Assembly: GCA_030248215.1 (NCBI GenBank)
Contig: JASANG010000809.1
Span: 122,208 to 186,207, forward strand
From: Enoplolaimus lenunculus
Taxonomy: Eukaryota; Nematoda; Enoplea; Enoplida; Thoracostomopsidae
Reading direction: 5' to 3'
Length of the DNA stretch: 64,000 nucleotides
In this document: in pieces, positions 1 to 12,288 of the stretch
Layout of the letters: each line of letters starts with the position of its first letter
Position numbering within the stretch: the stretch's first letter is position 1
Program-made: the position numbers and the translations under genes
The notes under the pieces: model-generated
The model's database searches: none
Seen by the model: only the letters and a program-made list of their open reading frames with translations
Told to the model about the DNA's origin: nothing

Positions 1-63
1 CGAGACTATGAAAACATTTTTCTAGCTAAAAGCTGTATGCTTAACGACTCTTCCGTAGCACGC

Positions 64-180
64 CAGCCCGTAGCCAGCTCAGCCAGAGAGGACAAAACAA
101 TTTTAGCAGGCCATGCAGTGTAAATAACAACCTAACGAACGGGGCTAAAACTTTTCTTGCACGGCCAAATGTTTCTAGAG
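64..180. mobile_element. Fragment of GCCCGTAGCCAGCTCAC-type MITE
   Basis: The sequence begins CAGCCCGTAGCCAGCTCA, the same end as the intact element at 35935-36100. The opposite end is not recognisable, so the right limit is a guess. Confidence 0.4.
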
Positions 181-520
181 GAGCTAAGCTTTTCTGCTCC
201 TTTCTGAACATGAACCTGCAAGCACAGTTGTGATCAGGGCCCACACAATCATGGTCAAAACATATCAGCATTTGACTAAACATTCGTTCCATTTAATTGA
301 AACATCGTTTAGATCAAAGTATACTCGCCGACAATATGATTCTATTGTGAGCGACTAAGCATTGGACCTGCTACCTAAATTATCAATTGTTCGCTTCAAC
401 TTGTATTTAATTTGTATTCTTTTGTGTTGTTCTTGTGTTCAAATAACTCAGTCGATACTCGCTTTATCAGTACTACTATAAGTTACTGCAACGTACAGGG
501 GCAAAAAGCGTTTATCCTTA

Positions 521-720
521 ACTGTGTATAGGAACCAACATTGGTTAGTAATTTTTTTACAACACACCAAATGCGTCAGTTTGCCAGATTGGAAAAATTG
601 TGTAAAAGTTGAATAATTACAAAAGTTAGCTGAATTTGAACGTCAATATTCACTGGATCTGTAGTTCTATACGACCTGTCGCCGATTAGAAACAGATGCT
701 ACTCAGTTTTCAGAATATTG
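521..720. mobile_element. Diverged MITE of the CTATCACCAGTTGGTGATAG family
   Basis: The left end resembles GTGTATAGGAACC followed by a weak CATTGGTTAG palindrome. The right end carries CCTGTCGCCGATTAG and then TTTTCAGAATATT. The layout matches the clearer copy at 1114-1320, but both ends have drifted. Confidence 0.4.
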
Positions 721-1113
721 ACGCAAATGAAAAACATTCTGACCTTGTCATTCACAGAAGGGTCCAAATTTTTTTTTGCTCAGATGCTGCCAATTTCATG
801 GTTCATATTTGTTTGGTTGTATTAATGAACAAAGTTGCATGATTTGTAATGTTACCTGGCCGATCATATACAAGCCGCAGGCGTGATTATGATATTCGAC
901 GCCATAACAGCATATTGAAGCAACCTTGTTCAGGAAGCATATACTTTAACTTGTTAAGTATTTTAATGTTGGGTAATATTTGATTTTTCCAGAGATTCAG
1001 AGATTTAAGTGTTACTTTTAAACTTTTTTTGCTACAAGAACACTAGGGCATGGTAATTTCTCTGAGCTTAATATAAGACTAGCAATGTTACGCATACTGA
1101 GACAAGCTTCAAT

Positions 1114-1320
1114 ATTCTCAAATGTGTATAGCCACTATCATCAGTTAGTAATAGTTTTTCAAACGCACTAACTATTGCAGTTGTTGATCACAAAATCGGT
1201 ACAGGAGTAGAGCAGATTATATGCGAATAATGTGCTGAAATTTGAGCCTCAGCATTAACTGATTCGAAAGCTTAAAGACCTGACACCAACTGGTGATAGG
1301 TGTTACACACATTTTAGAAT
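1114..1320. mobile_element. MITE with subterminal palindrome (CTATCACCAGTTGGTGATAG family)
   Basis: The left end reads ATTCTCAAATGTGTATAGCC and the right end is its imperfect inverse, with GGTGATAGGTGTTACACAC followed by ATTTTAGAAT. Each end also holds a small palindrome around (C)AACTGGTGATAG. Further copies are at 4634, 30288, 52297 and 52819, the last two mirrored in the right palindrome arm. The superfamily is not clear. Confidence 0.65.
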
Positions 1321-1549
1321 ATGAGCTAAGTAGCGGGGAAAAACAGTAAATTAAACATATTTAAAAGATACTATTCACATTTCGTCTCGAAATTATTACT
1401 GTTTCAATGAAATTAAGCCAAAACATTTTAGTAGTCGAATATTGTGTGATAAGTTTAGATTTTCGAAAATATTTGACCTGCAAATAACTGCAGAAAAACT
1501 ATTTATGCAAATAAGTTTCAAACATTCAAAAAATCATTTATTGTTTCAG

Positions 1550-4500
1550 GGTATCGGTGTTCAAGAGCATAACGGTTCGTTGTTAATTACTACCATTGCT
1601 GAAAATTCACCTGTCCTCAAACAAGGTACATTTAATACAGGAGTTCACGGTTTAATCCTTTCGCGAAAAAAATTAGACAAGTTTATTTGTTATCTCGGAA
1701 GTGTAGAAGCAATTTAATGCTTTACTCAAACCGGTATAATTATTCCTCCTGAAGAATACTACTAATATCGCGCTTTCATTCTTCTCCCGTTTTATTTTCC
1801 ACAAGTCCATCCTCAGTTACGAAACAGATCTTTCATCATTGAGTTTTTGCACCCGTTTATTCCCTCAAACACCTTTAATAGCGTAATAATCATTCGCTTG
1901 TTGAATTTTCCCCGTACGAGCTTTGGTAGATAATTTCAGTATGAAATAGGCTTCTGAAATTTAAACAAAACTTAACGAGGGCCGTGAAGAGGAAGTTCAA
2001 AACAGTGTTAATATTCTTCTGGGTAAATAATTAAACGGGGTAAGAATTATACCGTGACATCAGCCTATTTTATAGTGTGTGGCACATTTCACTTTTAATA
2101 CCCGCTAGTATTAAAAGCGCTTGGCAGAGCGGGACATGTAAGACGTTTTGCCTATGTGTCATCTATAACTGAAGAGATAACGTGAGCAAGATAAGTCGTC
2201 CGGTATATGCCTCAAAATGTTTGATAGATAGTATTAAAGACGGCGAAAAATTTTCACTTTAGCATAAATATGTAATGCGCCCTAAATCTAGTGCATTATA
2301 ATAAAAAACTAAAACGGCTGAAATTCTCCTTCTACTTGATTGGCTGAAAAGTGAGTTTAAAAGTTTTTTTCAGAGAAACGATAATGGTCCTGACTATGAT
2401 ATATGTCGAATTTTCGAAGCGAATTTAGTATTTGTTTTGCTTAAGTAGACAGCAGAAACTAAAAGTGTATGCAGATATTAATAAAGGATAATATTACAGT
2501 AAAAGCGAGCTTTAAAGTCCCTGCCATTTACAGTTAAAAGGCTATTCTGCAACGTTATCTTTAAAAAATTCTATTCGGTTATGGCACTTAGCTTAAAATA
2601 ACGTATTTCAGGCATTTTGCATACCGGAGATACAATTCTCGAAGTTAACGGTCATGCAGTTCGATCTGCAAGTGAACTCGACTACGCATTGAAATCGGCA
2701 CAAAATGGTGTTCTTGTCAAAGTACTGCCAGCACCCACCGACTCACAGACGCCTGTGAAAGTATGTCGTGTTGTTGAAAATAATATTTTTAAATCTGTTA
2801 CTCTATTTTGTCGAAAAAATACATTTTGATTTTTTAACATTTAGCTAAGACAGTAGCCTTTTTTAAGAAATTTTACGATATTTTGCCATCAACTGATAGA
2901 TAATTGGCTTTACTTTGGGTAACAAACTTTAGTGAAAATTTACGAAGGACTAGCAAGGACACTTTGAATTTTAAAACTCAAATAATTTTGCGACGACGTT
3001 GTCAGTGTTAAACAATTAAATATTAGGAAAATTTGAGTACTAATGTAAATCTGTATTAATAGTATTTTAAAAGTAATATTTATTGTTTTATTTTTAGCTT
3101 CATCTAAAATCGTTTTTCGACTACGATCCACAAACAGATCCTCAAATCCCGGCAAAAGAAATTGGACTCGCGTTTAAAGCTGGCGACATTCTGCAAGTGA
3201 TCAGTCAAGACGATGAATCTTGGTGGCAGGTAAGTTACAACGCGTTCTAAAAGTTATATTTTTAGTTTGATACAGGGAGTTTATTACTCCTCATTAATTA
3301 TATGTCATATAAAAGGTAAAAAATAACGGTTAATTAAAAATATCAAGCAAAAGTGTTAAGTTGTGAAGAGCAGGGCCATAGTTGGCCACTAATGTTTTTC
3401 CCAGCAAAACGAGGTGAGATTAAATACCATCAAATTTTTCTGGCAGAGAATTCCAAACCATCTTTGTGGAGTAAAAATATTATCGAATATACAATTTTCG
3501 ACATAATTAATATAAGTGAACTATGATTTTGGCTCTTATACACTTCCCCCACATTTACGTCTAAGATAAATGGTTTAAGCTGTGACTTTTAAGGTCATGG
3601 TTGGAAAATGCTTTAGGCAACTGCTTAATCTTATGCTTTAGCACAGGTCAGACTTGTCCTAACCCAAAGCGTAAATGAAGATAAGGTGTACAAAACAACT
3701 GTGGTTTTTAAAATTCAATTTTCATTAGGCAGTTATAGGAATACATCGCGGGTATTATGAGAAATGCTTTTGAACTTTTAGCAGTGTTATGCTTAATAAA
3801 ACAGGGTGGATGGATAGATATGTTTTGGAACACTCAGAAGACTACTGCTGCAGTATTTATTGCATTATTAATTTTTGGCCTTATATATACTTTGGACTAT
3901 TGATGTTCTTAATGTTTCAGGCTCGAAAAGTCAATGATCCATCTCGAATTGGTTTAATTCCATCACAAGAATTGCAAAAGAAGCGTCAACATGATGCACT
4001 TAAGAACGCAAGTAAGATTAAACCAATAAACATGGATACGACGTTATACGTCCATAATATGGCACCTACATATTTCAATGCTTTGATCCAATTAAAAGTT
4101 AACGCGATATTAAGCACAGTTCAATTAATATTTACACCCACCACCTGATGAAATTTTCAGAAATAAACAAATCACCTGAGCTAACGTATGAAGAAGTTGG
4201 CAAGCTGTGTCCGTACGGTCGCCGTGTGTTGGTGCTCATCGGCGCTGCTGGCGTCGGCCGACGCACGTTGAAAGCGCGACTTCTCAAACATGACCCACAA
4301 CATTTTGCAACCGTAGTTCCGTGTAAGTGAACCACTAAATTTATACTAACTATCGGTAACCAATGTAGTGTGTTCGTATTGAAATTTATTTTGCGATACG
4401 GCAAAAATTATTCAAACGCTTACATCGCTAGTTTCACTGTGATAGAACTGTGCCAAATTCAAAGAAGTTAAGGGATATCCTCGCCACTCTTAAGCGTGAA

Positions 4501-7500
4501 CATGAGTTGTGTTTCTCTGAGTGACGATTGACGTTCGCAAAATTATTATCGGCTAAAGGACGCTTTTGAAAACTGTTACATGATATTCAGAGAAATTGAC
4601 CGCATTCGTCTTTGTTTACTGTTTACGGACCGTATTCTCAAAGATGTGTAGCACTTGTCGCCAATTAGTAATACGTTATAAAACAAGCAACCTGTGAGGC
4701 CTGTTCAAATTTGACTCCAATTAAAATGTAAAAACACGCACAATTTTAAAATTTCTCCATTTTGGCGCTCAAAATTCAAAAGACCTGATTTCTATTGGTG
4801 AAGGTGCTAAACAGTTCGAGAACATGGCGGGCGTAGACCTTGAGTAGTAATTAGTTTTTTTTGGTAATTTCAGGCACGTCGCGTACCAAACGCCACGGTG
4901 AAGTCGATGGACGCGAATATCGATTTTTGACAAAAGATCAAATGAAGAAAAGCATCGACGGCAGTCAATACTTAGAATGGGGCGAGTTCAACGGAAACTA
5001 TTACGGTACTACGTTGGAGTCAGTTCAAAATGTGATTAAACAGGGAAAAATGTGTGTGCTTGACTGCAGTCCTCAGGTACGAACAATTTTAGAAATATTT
5101 AGTTTTTGCTAAATTTCTGCAAAACATTTATTTTACTGCGTTAGCCGTATTCACTGCTGTGGTGTACCCAGAGTTTTTGACAATTTTAGAGTTTAACACT
5201 ACTTTACTCTTAGTCTTAGATTCAGGTTTATCATTGGGTTTAGATTTAAGCTCAGTCTAAAGCTTACGTTTGTGGCGATAATCAAGTATTAAGTACTAGA
5301 ACTTTATGCACCAGCACGCAAACCCGTATTAAACAGTAATGTTAGCGATAATCAACTATATATTGAACAATCTCCATATCAGAGCTGACACTAGGTTGAC
5401 TGACTGGAATGCAGCCGACGAACCTAAGAAATTTTGACCACCTAATCCCATTCCGTTGAAACTAGAGGGTATAGCTATGTTTTGAATAATATAAGACTTT
5501 GATTGAGCAAATTGGCTAAAGAATTACTGCACGAAGTGACGTTGGAGTGCTTAATTCCTTTTTCTAATACTTTCAGATAAGATTTTATGTTTTTTGCTAC
5601 AAGCACTAGCGGATCCAGATGGAGGGCAGAGGGGACGGGCGTACGCCCCCATCAGAAATTTTTTTGTGTTAAAATGGTAAGACCCCCCTACCTTACAATT
5701 TATCCCCTCGGAAAAATTTTTGTAAAAACAATTTTTCCCGCAGAATTTTTTGTGTTAAAATGGCAAGGTCCCCCTACCTTACAATTTTTCCCCTCAGAAA
5801 ATTTTTTGTAAAAACAATTTTTCCCGCAGAATTTTTTGTGTTAAAATGGCAAGGTCCCCCTACCTTACAATTTTTCCCCCCAGAAAATTTTTTGTAAAAA
5901 CAATTTTTCCCGCAGAATTTTTTGTGATAAAATGGTAAGGTCCGTCCAATCTTACAATTTTTCTTCTCAGAATAGTTTTTGGTGATAAAATGATAAGAAG
6001 ACCTTAAAATTTTTGCGTTTCATAACATTTGCCGACCCGCCCCCCTGTCAGAAATTTTTGAGTCCGCATCTGGCGCCAAGATATGTATAATTTTCGATTT
6101 TAGGCAATTGGCCATTTCTACAATTGGCAATATATGCCGTACATTGTTTTTCTTTGCCCACCTCCAATCGATGAGCTAAAACAGCTTTATGCAACCGTTC
6201 GAATGAACGCCTTGAACCCAAAAACGGTAAGTGTGTTTGGTATTAGTGTTGCGGTGAGTAAATATGACAATATACCGTCACTTAAGACGCTCGTAACCTG
6301 GTGATGTAGACGAATCTGATCGCTGTGATGATGCGACAAAAACGACTAAAAGGATAAGTTATACTTGCCATGCGGCGCTGGATGGTAGTTTGCATACGAT
6401 GCCTTGCGGCGTCGGACGGCACGAGCTACGAGGAACGACGGCGAAAGGAGCCTGAAAACATTAAAATAGTAAAATATCTATAACGCAACGTTTACGCTTT
6501 AAAAAGTCCAAATAAAAGCAAGTTTTTAACCCATAACTGTGTTTATGGTTTGAAATTTTGAACTTTTCTTAGCGTCAGCAGTACAGCAGCATGTAATCCG
6601 TTATTAATACTTATTGCAGGAAGAAGATTTGGTTCGAACCTGTGAAGACAGCGATAAGCTGGAACAACACTATGCTCACGTTTTCGACATAACTCTAGTC
6701 AATCGGAATGCCGAAGTTACATTCAGAAGGTTGGTTAAATTTTCTGCTGTAAAATACCGTTTTAAAATCAAACTAAAAGCTGCACTTTCAAACGATACAA
6801 ACCAATGTTTTTAAATAATGATTGATTTTTTAATTTCAAAATATGTAAAGTTTAGATAGCTAGATAGATAGACATCAATTGAAAGAGACCTCGAGGTGTT
6901 GACCGGTTTCTACAGCAATGGAAATTCTTAGTGGCTTAACGATCAAATATGCCCGACCCTAGTTTTTGCATATTTTAATTATCTGCCTTCATTTTGGCTG
7001 GTTTACAAATTGTAAACATACCTACTTTAGTGTTCCGAATAAGAGGAAGAGACGGATATTTATCTGGCTTCTCCAGAGGGTACTCCCAGTTATTTGGTTA
7101 CGGATTGTTATTTATTTGTAACCCTCCCTCCGCCACACTTCGTTACTGATAAATATACGGTATTGCAACTCTCCGTTGAATTAAACATTTATTTATCTTG
7201 TATCAAAAGCTTGAGCTATAATATGCAAGGTTACATTTAGGAATATACTTACAAAACTTAAGTATGCTTTAAAATTTCGAGCTTAAACTTTATTAGGTCC
7301 TGGAGTGATTTATGCACTACAATTAGGGATAATTGACATTTATGGGACTGAAATGGGAAACCCCTCTTAGTATCCGCTCTTATTCGGGTCACTGCAGTAG
7401 ATTGAGAAAATACTAAATTGCACGGTTAAAAGGATGAATTTGCATGCAAGCAGATTAATAAAAACGTACTTCGTTATATTTCAGACTCTTGGACGCACTG

Positions 7501-7557
7501 GAAACACTAAAGACCCAACAACAATGGGTGCCCGTCTCGTGGCTTACCACCAGCTAA
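1550..7557 (+). CDS. p55-type MAGUK scaffold (MPP2/MPP6, Varicose-like), 3' nine exons only
   Basis: Exons 1550-1625, 2612-2760, 3098-3229, 3921-4011, 4161-4322, 4874-5076, 6104-6226, 6620-6729 and 7485-7557 join in phase with GT-AG borders to give 372 residues and a stop. In order they encode a PDZ domain (about residues 1-70, with GDTILEVNGHAV), an SH3 domain (about 76-150, FFDYDP, DDESWWQ, GLIPSQ) and a guanylate-kinase-like domain (about 165-372, with LIGAAGVGRR, EWGEFNGNYYG and VLDCSPQ), ending in QWVPVSW as MPP2/MPP6 do. The family is known to scaffold proteins at lateral and septate junctions; its GUK domain binds partners rather than acting as a kinase. The L27 domains and the start of the PDZ are not found in 1-1549 and presumably lie to the left. 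MPP3/7 is less likely because the SH3 and C-terminal wording follow MPP2/6. The introns carry several MITEs. Confidence 0.93.
4634..4824. mobile_element. MITE of the CTATCACCAGTTGGTGATAG family in a MAGUK intron
   Basis: The left end is ATTCTCAAAGATGTGTAGCA. The right end, TGGTGAAGGTGCTAAACAG then TTCGAGAAC, is its imperfect inverse. It lies between the fifth and sixth visible MAGUK exons. Confidence 0.55.
5610..6075. repeat. Minisatellite (~80-bp units) enclosed by MITE-like ends, in a MAGUK intron
   Basis: From about 5655 to 6000 a unit of about 80-85 bp recurs roughly three to four times, each with GCAGAATTTTTTGTG, AAAATGGCAAGGTCCCCC and ACCTTACAATTTTTCCCC. The array is flanked by CGGATCCAGATGG on the left and by the inverse GAGTCCGCATCTGG on the right, so it seems to have grown inside a GCGGATCCAG-type MITE. 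A related single-unit remnant lies at about 54420-54560 and its mirror near 56965-57090. The open frame across it is a by-product of the repeat. Confidence 0.7.
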
Positions 7558-7769
7558 GGACATTTGTTCATGACCGCAATATGCAGTAAAACAAACGCTA
7601 TCTGTACCTCGAATTGCTCTACTGACCTATTCATACTGTGTTGTTTATTTTCATCAGTTGTGACTAAATGCTTAGAAATGATATACCTAACTTTCGGAAC
7701 ATTTAAACCTGAATTTTGCAGCAAAATATCTGAGATATGTATTTATGTCGTAGGCTAATCTGCTATTCA

Positions 7770-8035
7770 GGCCAATTACTAATTGGCTTGGGCCAATCTG
7801 TTATTTTATGCAATAGCAGTTTGGCCTAGGCTAAACTGCTACTGAACTTTTAGACCAATGAGATCTGATTTATTTGCACAGAAGCTATAATACCATTAAG
7901 CAATCAGTGTTGGTTTTTACATTGCTGTTGTTTTGCTACTTCTCATAAACGCTATTTGGCCTAGGCCAAACTGCCATCTGCTCATAATAGTAGATTGGCT
8001 TAGGCGCCTAGGCCAAAACTGTTTTGATTTATGAA
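7770..8035. repeat. Cluster of palindromic TTGGCCTAGGCCAA motifs
   Basis: Near-copies of TTTGGCCTAGGCCAAACTGC occur at about 7830, 7965 and 8005, with looser copies near 7770. Some merge with GGCGCC. The intervening sequence is not repeated. Confidence 0.5.
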
Positions 8036-10083
8036 CTATACGATATGAAGAAATTTTGTAGTCTGACCAGTTTCACGCACTATAAATTTGCGCTATATAT
8101 AAACGTAACACAGATTTGGATAAGCTTGCAAACTCTAATCTTCAAACCGTGTGCATTTGTCTAGTCGTCGTGCTAATATTGTCGTTACTTTTTTAGTCAG
8201 CATCGCATATTTTTGCAGTTGGCAAATGAACAATCAAATATGTGAAAAATGTAATATATGACAAATTTAAACCCTTTTAAATGCGCTTAAAAACAAAATT
8301 AAATTTCTGTTTAACTTTTGCAAAAAAAGACTTATAAAATGCGGCCCATTTGCGCTAACAGCATGATCTATTGCTAAACCCCGGAAATTGGGCTGTCCCG
8401 GATAACGCAAATAAATAGGTGCGCTTTTGAGAAATGACAATTCAAATTTGACGTTTGAACGATAATTTTTAATTTTGTTCAAATACAAATGCTCAAATTT
8501 TAATAGTTTAAGTGTTCGTTTGAGGATAAAATTAAAATACCATGTAAACAAAGTCAAAATTAACGCCTATGGTTGCAACTAAGTTTTTTGACCAGACTGA
8601 TTGTCAATTGTGATATTTGGGTTTGAGACAATTTTGAACACTGTTGTTTTGTTTTGCTTTAACGTTGTGATAGTAACTTATGTTTAGAAAGTTGTCTAGA
8701 TTCAAGTCTATCTGTGTTGTTTGGTATTATTAGAATGGTTTCAATGTGTACTGTTTCTTGTTGTTTTCGCACCGTTATTCAGTTTTAAATGGTTTACTTG
8801 CGTCAAATTTTGTATATAAAATAGAAAACATCTAAATCTGGTTGCCGTTCGCTAAGCTATTAATAATAATATTCTTAAAATTCTAAAGTTTTTTGGAACA
8901 TTTAAAATAAAATGAATAAATTTCAAAACTGATTAAATTACTGATGCCAATGACCACCTTTCATTATTGCTGTGCACGTGCGCCCTGATTCTTTGACTTT
9001 GAAATTATTGAAATGAAAATAACTAAATTCGCCCGAAATCGTAAAAATTTTTCAAGGGATCCACTGTTTTTCCATAATTTTATAAAGCCAGTGGAGTAAA
9101 AAATAAAACATCTTTTAAACTTAGGTAAGTACTGTAATGATCCGAAGTAGAGTCCCCATTTTGAGCCTAAAAGCAATCGGAGTCCGCATCCCTAGTAAGA
9201 GTACTGAAGCGGATAGAGCACCTAAACCCTAATTATAGTCCATCCATATACATGACAATTATCCCAAATTGTAGTGCATAAATGACTCCAGCACCAAATA
9301 CAGTTGCGTTCGAAACTTTAAAGCATAGGTACTTGGTTTTGTTTTGAAAGTACATTAATACTATTAATTTCTCTCCCAGTTACTGTTATTTTGTTTGTAA
9401 ACACCCTAAGAGAAATTAAGTATTTCTAAACAAAACCCAATTATAGTTATTTTACAATTCTGTCTGCCCTGATCACAACATTAGCGAAAACTGGACAATT
9501 TCAGACATATGCACGGTTATTTATTATATTTAATTCTATGACCGTTTCAATATTTTTCTTATATTTTCATAAAGTAAAAATTTCGCTAAGGAAAATTTCG
9601 TCTATAGAATTTCAAAATGTTATAACAATTGCATCAGATATACACGAAAATAAATAGAATCATTTTCACAAATTGCAAAAATGAAATGAATGAGATAAAT
9701 AAATCCCATATCAATGACCTCAAAATAAAAGAGTAAAAAATATATATTAAGTTTACACGTTTATTTGTTTCGCAATTGCGTTCCGTGTATTGTTTGTTTT
9801 CGATGTACTTTATTGCTTTTTTCATGCGTAAAATGCGTTAAATTTTAAATTTATCTTTTTTGTCAATCTTCTCATTCATGACTGCAATTGAATCTGCATT
9901 TAGTTAAGAGTGAACTTTTTGAAGCTTTATTGGTATTATAGCAATTAAGGCTCTACTACACTTTCATTGCACTGGCTTAGGTTTAGGCAAACTCTAAGGC
10001 ATAGGTTTAGGAAAACGCACCATAGGACTAAATTATAGATAATACCTAACCCGAAATTTGAGCCAAGTATAGTACAACGTCCG

Positions 10084-10584
10084 CTATTCGCTTTTAATAT
10101 CTAAATTATATATTAACATGGCGAGCAGTGTGTCTGCTGCGAACATTTCTTGGTGCAACCCTACTAATATTGCCGGATTTTTCCAAGCATAATGAACCTG
10201 TAGAGCGTTACCGATATAGTAAGTACTGTGGCTGCCTATATACACATTGCTGTCACAGCAAAGAATTTCCATATCGCACCGTATAGTACGCGGTTTGAAA
10301 AAATAGTGAAATTTAGTGCGGCGCTTTGTATATTCGTAATTTAGGAGTAACAAATTCTGGTGTGATTTATGTCCGCAAGGATATTTGGAAAGTTGTGAGG
10401 TTGAAATTAAAAACAGGTACTTATATACTTTATAATGAAATGACTCGCAACTGTTACTGTATTGAATAATTACTTTAGTTTGAATTAAATTGCACAAGAT
10501 TTCTCGGTTTTGTCTTATTTGAATAAAATAAATCTTGTATATAAAAATATCGACATAAACAATTAAGTCTCTTGAAACGACCAA
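10084..10584 (-). other. Unidentified minus-strand open frame (166 codons)
   Basis: This is the longest open frame in the gap, running from ATG to TAG on the minus strand. The first half is low-complexity and rich in I, Y and F, as expected of AT-rich non-coding DNA. The last ~65 codons have mixed composition with several Cys, His and Trp and might be a terminal exon. I recognise no family, and no partner exon was found. Chance is quite possible. Confidence 0.15.
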
Positions 10585-11063
10585 TCATCAACAACGCCTC
10601 AAAGTAACATTGGCCAACCGGTCAGAGGTGTTACAAAATTAACAAGCAGCCCCTGAAAGGGTCAGGGAGACGGGGTACGCGTACACTTGTCCACTGTCGG
10701 GCTTGGTGCCTCTCATACCCCTTGAATGAGGAACAGCTCATACACAATGGGTCCATCACAAAATTTTTAAATTAGGATTTTTTTGCATCGAACGTATTTG
10801 TCCGAATATATATCGTGTGACTTCTCGATAGCTTTGCTCCTAAAAAATTATTTCACAAAATTGTCAGTAGGTACTTATGGCACGTCATTATCCTCTCGCT
10901 GACTTCAACTACACTGTTCACACAGATGAATGAAATAGGTTTTTTAAACTTTTAAAGAATGAATGAAACAATCTTTTATTTGTACTGAACATATTCAAAT
11001 AAAGAAAATTCTTTTTAAAAAATTGTATTCATAAATTCAAGACCGAAAAATGGTTATAAAATA

Positions 11064-11135
11064 CCGCCTCAAGCAGGAGTCGAACCCACACAATCCAGTA
11101 GGGAATTAATCACCTAACCCACTGCGCCATATGGC
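11064..11135 (-). repeat. tRNA-like SINE head
   Basis: On the minus strand the sequence has an A-box-like TGGCGCAGTGGGTTAGG and, about 30 bases on, a B-box-like GGGTTCGACTCC. These are the two internal polymerase III promoter elements of tRNAs. The acceptor ends do not pair cleanly, so a tRNA-derived SINE or tRNA pseudogene is more likely than a working tRNA gene. Confidence 0.55.
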
Positions 11136-11630
11136 AACTGCCCGAATGTGTTAATGTTTGCGTCACATAATCTACGCTGTGTAATTGACTAATTTCACGA
11201 GATGCGTAATGTGCGTTGCGTACCATATAATGTGTATTTAACATTGTTAACAGTTTTGTATATGTATGCAAATTAGCGACATCCCTCATCACATGAAGAT
11301 CAAAAATAGGAATGTCGTTTTTCGGGGGGAGCACGGTACGAAAATACGGGGGGCTTCTTGCCCGAAACTAATACCTAAGCTCCAATTTTTGCCATGAAAA
11401 TTCTGCAGCAAAATTATATTTAAAATAGCCAGCCTTAAACCATGAAAAACTGTTACAAAGCGAGGTATTGAAGGAAAAGAGATTGTAAAATCTATACCCC
11501 GGAAATTTCACTCATTTTAAAAGAGACGGCCTCCAGGCCGTCTCAAAAATACATGCACAGAAGTAAAGCCAATTTACAACAATTCTATGTTCCAGTTCTT
11601 GCTTTGCAGAAAAATTTTCATACTTTGCCC

Positions 11631-11808
11631 GGCCAATGTTGCTTTAAGGGGCGTAACAGTAGATTAAGCGTATTCCTAGGGTTTAGCCTAAGCGTTGCAA
11701 AAATGTGTTCCTAAGCCTAAGCGTAAGCAAAAAATGTAATCTAGAATCTAAACCTAATCTTTTATGGACCCATCAGAAACCTGGACGGCCCTTAAAGTAA
11801 CATGGGCC
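11631..11808. mobile_element. MITE with degenerate TTAGGC-type core
   Basis: The ends are GGCCAATGTT and ACATGGGCC, matching the family described at 12463-12658. The interior carries CCTAAGCCTAAGCGTAAGC-like sequence. This copy is worn. Confidence 0.5.
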
Positions 11809-11844
11809 CTTTGCCCCATAAACTATTTTTACTTTGCTTAATAC

Positions 11845-12189
11845 CAGGGTGCAACCGGAATTATAAAATACGGGAACCGGAAAGTTAAAAAAATACCGGA
11901 ACCGGAAAACCAAAAAACTTGTTGCCGAAAAGTTTATTTTTAACGCTACTTTATAATGCCAAAATCGTGAAACAAATGTAGCACGTAGCTGGAAACGTAT
12001 GATAAATTATGTAGTATGGCACAAATTGAAAATTTTGACTACACGCTCGGACAATTGAAGAAAAATAAGTTAGATATGAAAATTTTCCTTAAATTTCCGA
12101 AAGAGAACAATTTTCAATACCGTCACCGGAACCGGATAATGAAAAATATCCGATTGCCCTACCGGAACCGGAATTCCGGTTGCACACTG
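11845..12189. mobile_element. hAT-like MITE with perfect 8-bp target duplication
   Basis: The element starts CAGGGTGCAACCGGAAT and ends with the near-inverse ATTCCGGTTGCACACTG. The 8 bp CTTAATAC lie directly on both sides (11837-11844 and 12190-12197), a perfect target-site duplication of the length typical of hAT transposons. The interior has further GGAACCGG motifs. No transposase is encoded. It ends 100 bp before the signal-peptide exon of the cysteine-rich gene. Confidence 0.85.
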
Positions 12190-12288
12190 CTTAATACCGT
12201 TCAAGATCTCATTTACCGCAAGATTTACATTAAATATGTTGTAAACTATCGCACTAAAATAAGCGAATATTCAAATCTGCATATCGAA

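Larger units (their letters stand above)
1..1549. other. Intron DNA upstream of the first visible MAGUK exon
   Basis: No exon with a believable reading frame and splice sites was found here. It is probably intron of the MAGUK gene. It holds part of a CAGCCCGTAGCC-type MITE near 64 and two copies of the ATTCTCAAATGTGTATAGC-type MITE (about 521-720 and 1114-1320). Confidence 0.5.
7558..12288. other. Gap between the MAGUK and the cysteine-rich gene
   Basis: No gene is supported here. It holds a cluster of TTGGCCTAGGCCAA motifs (7770-8035), an unexplained minus-strand open frame (10084-10584), a tRNA-like SINE head (11064-11135), a TTAGGC-type MITE (11631-11808) and a hAT-like MITE with a perfect 8-bp target duplication (11845-12189). 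The MAGUK 3' UTR should lie at the left edge, but no convincing nearby AATAAA was seen. Confidence 0.5.
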
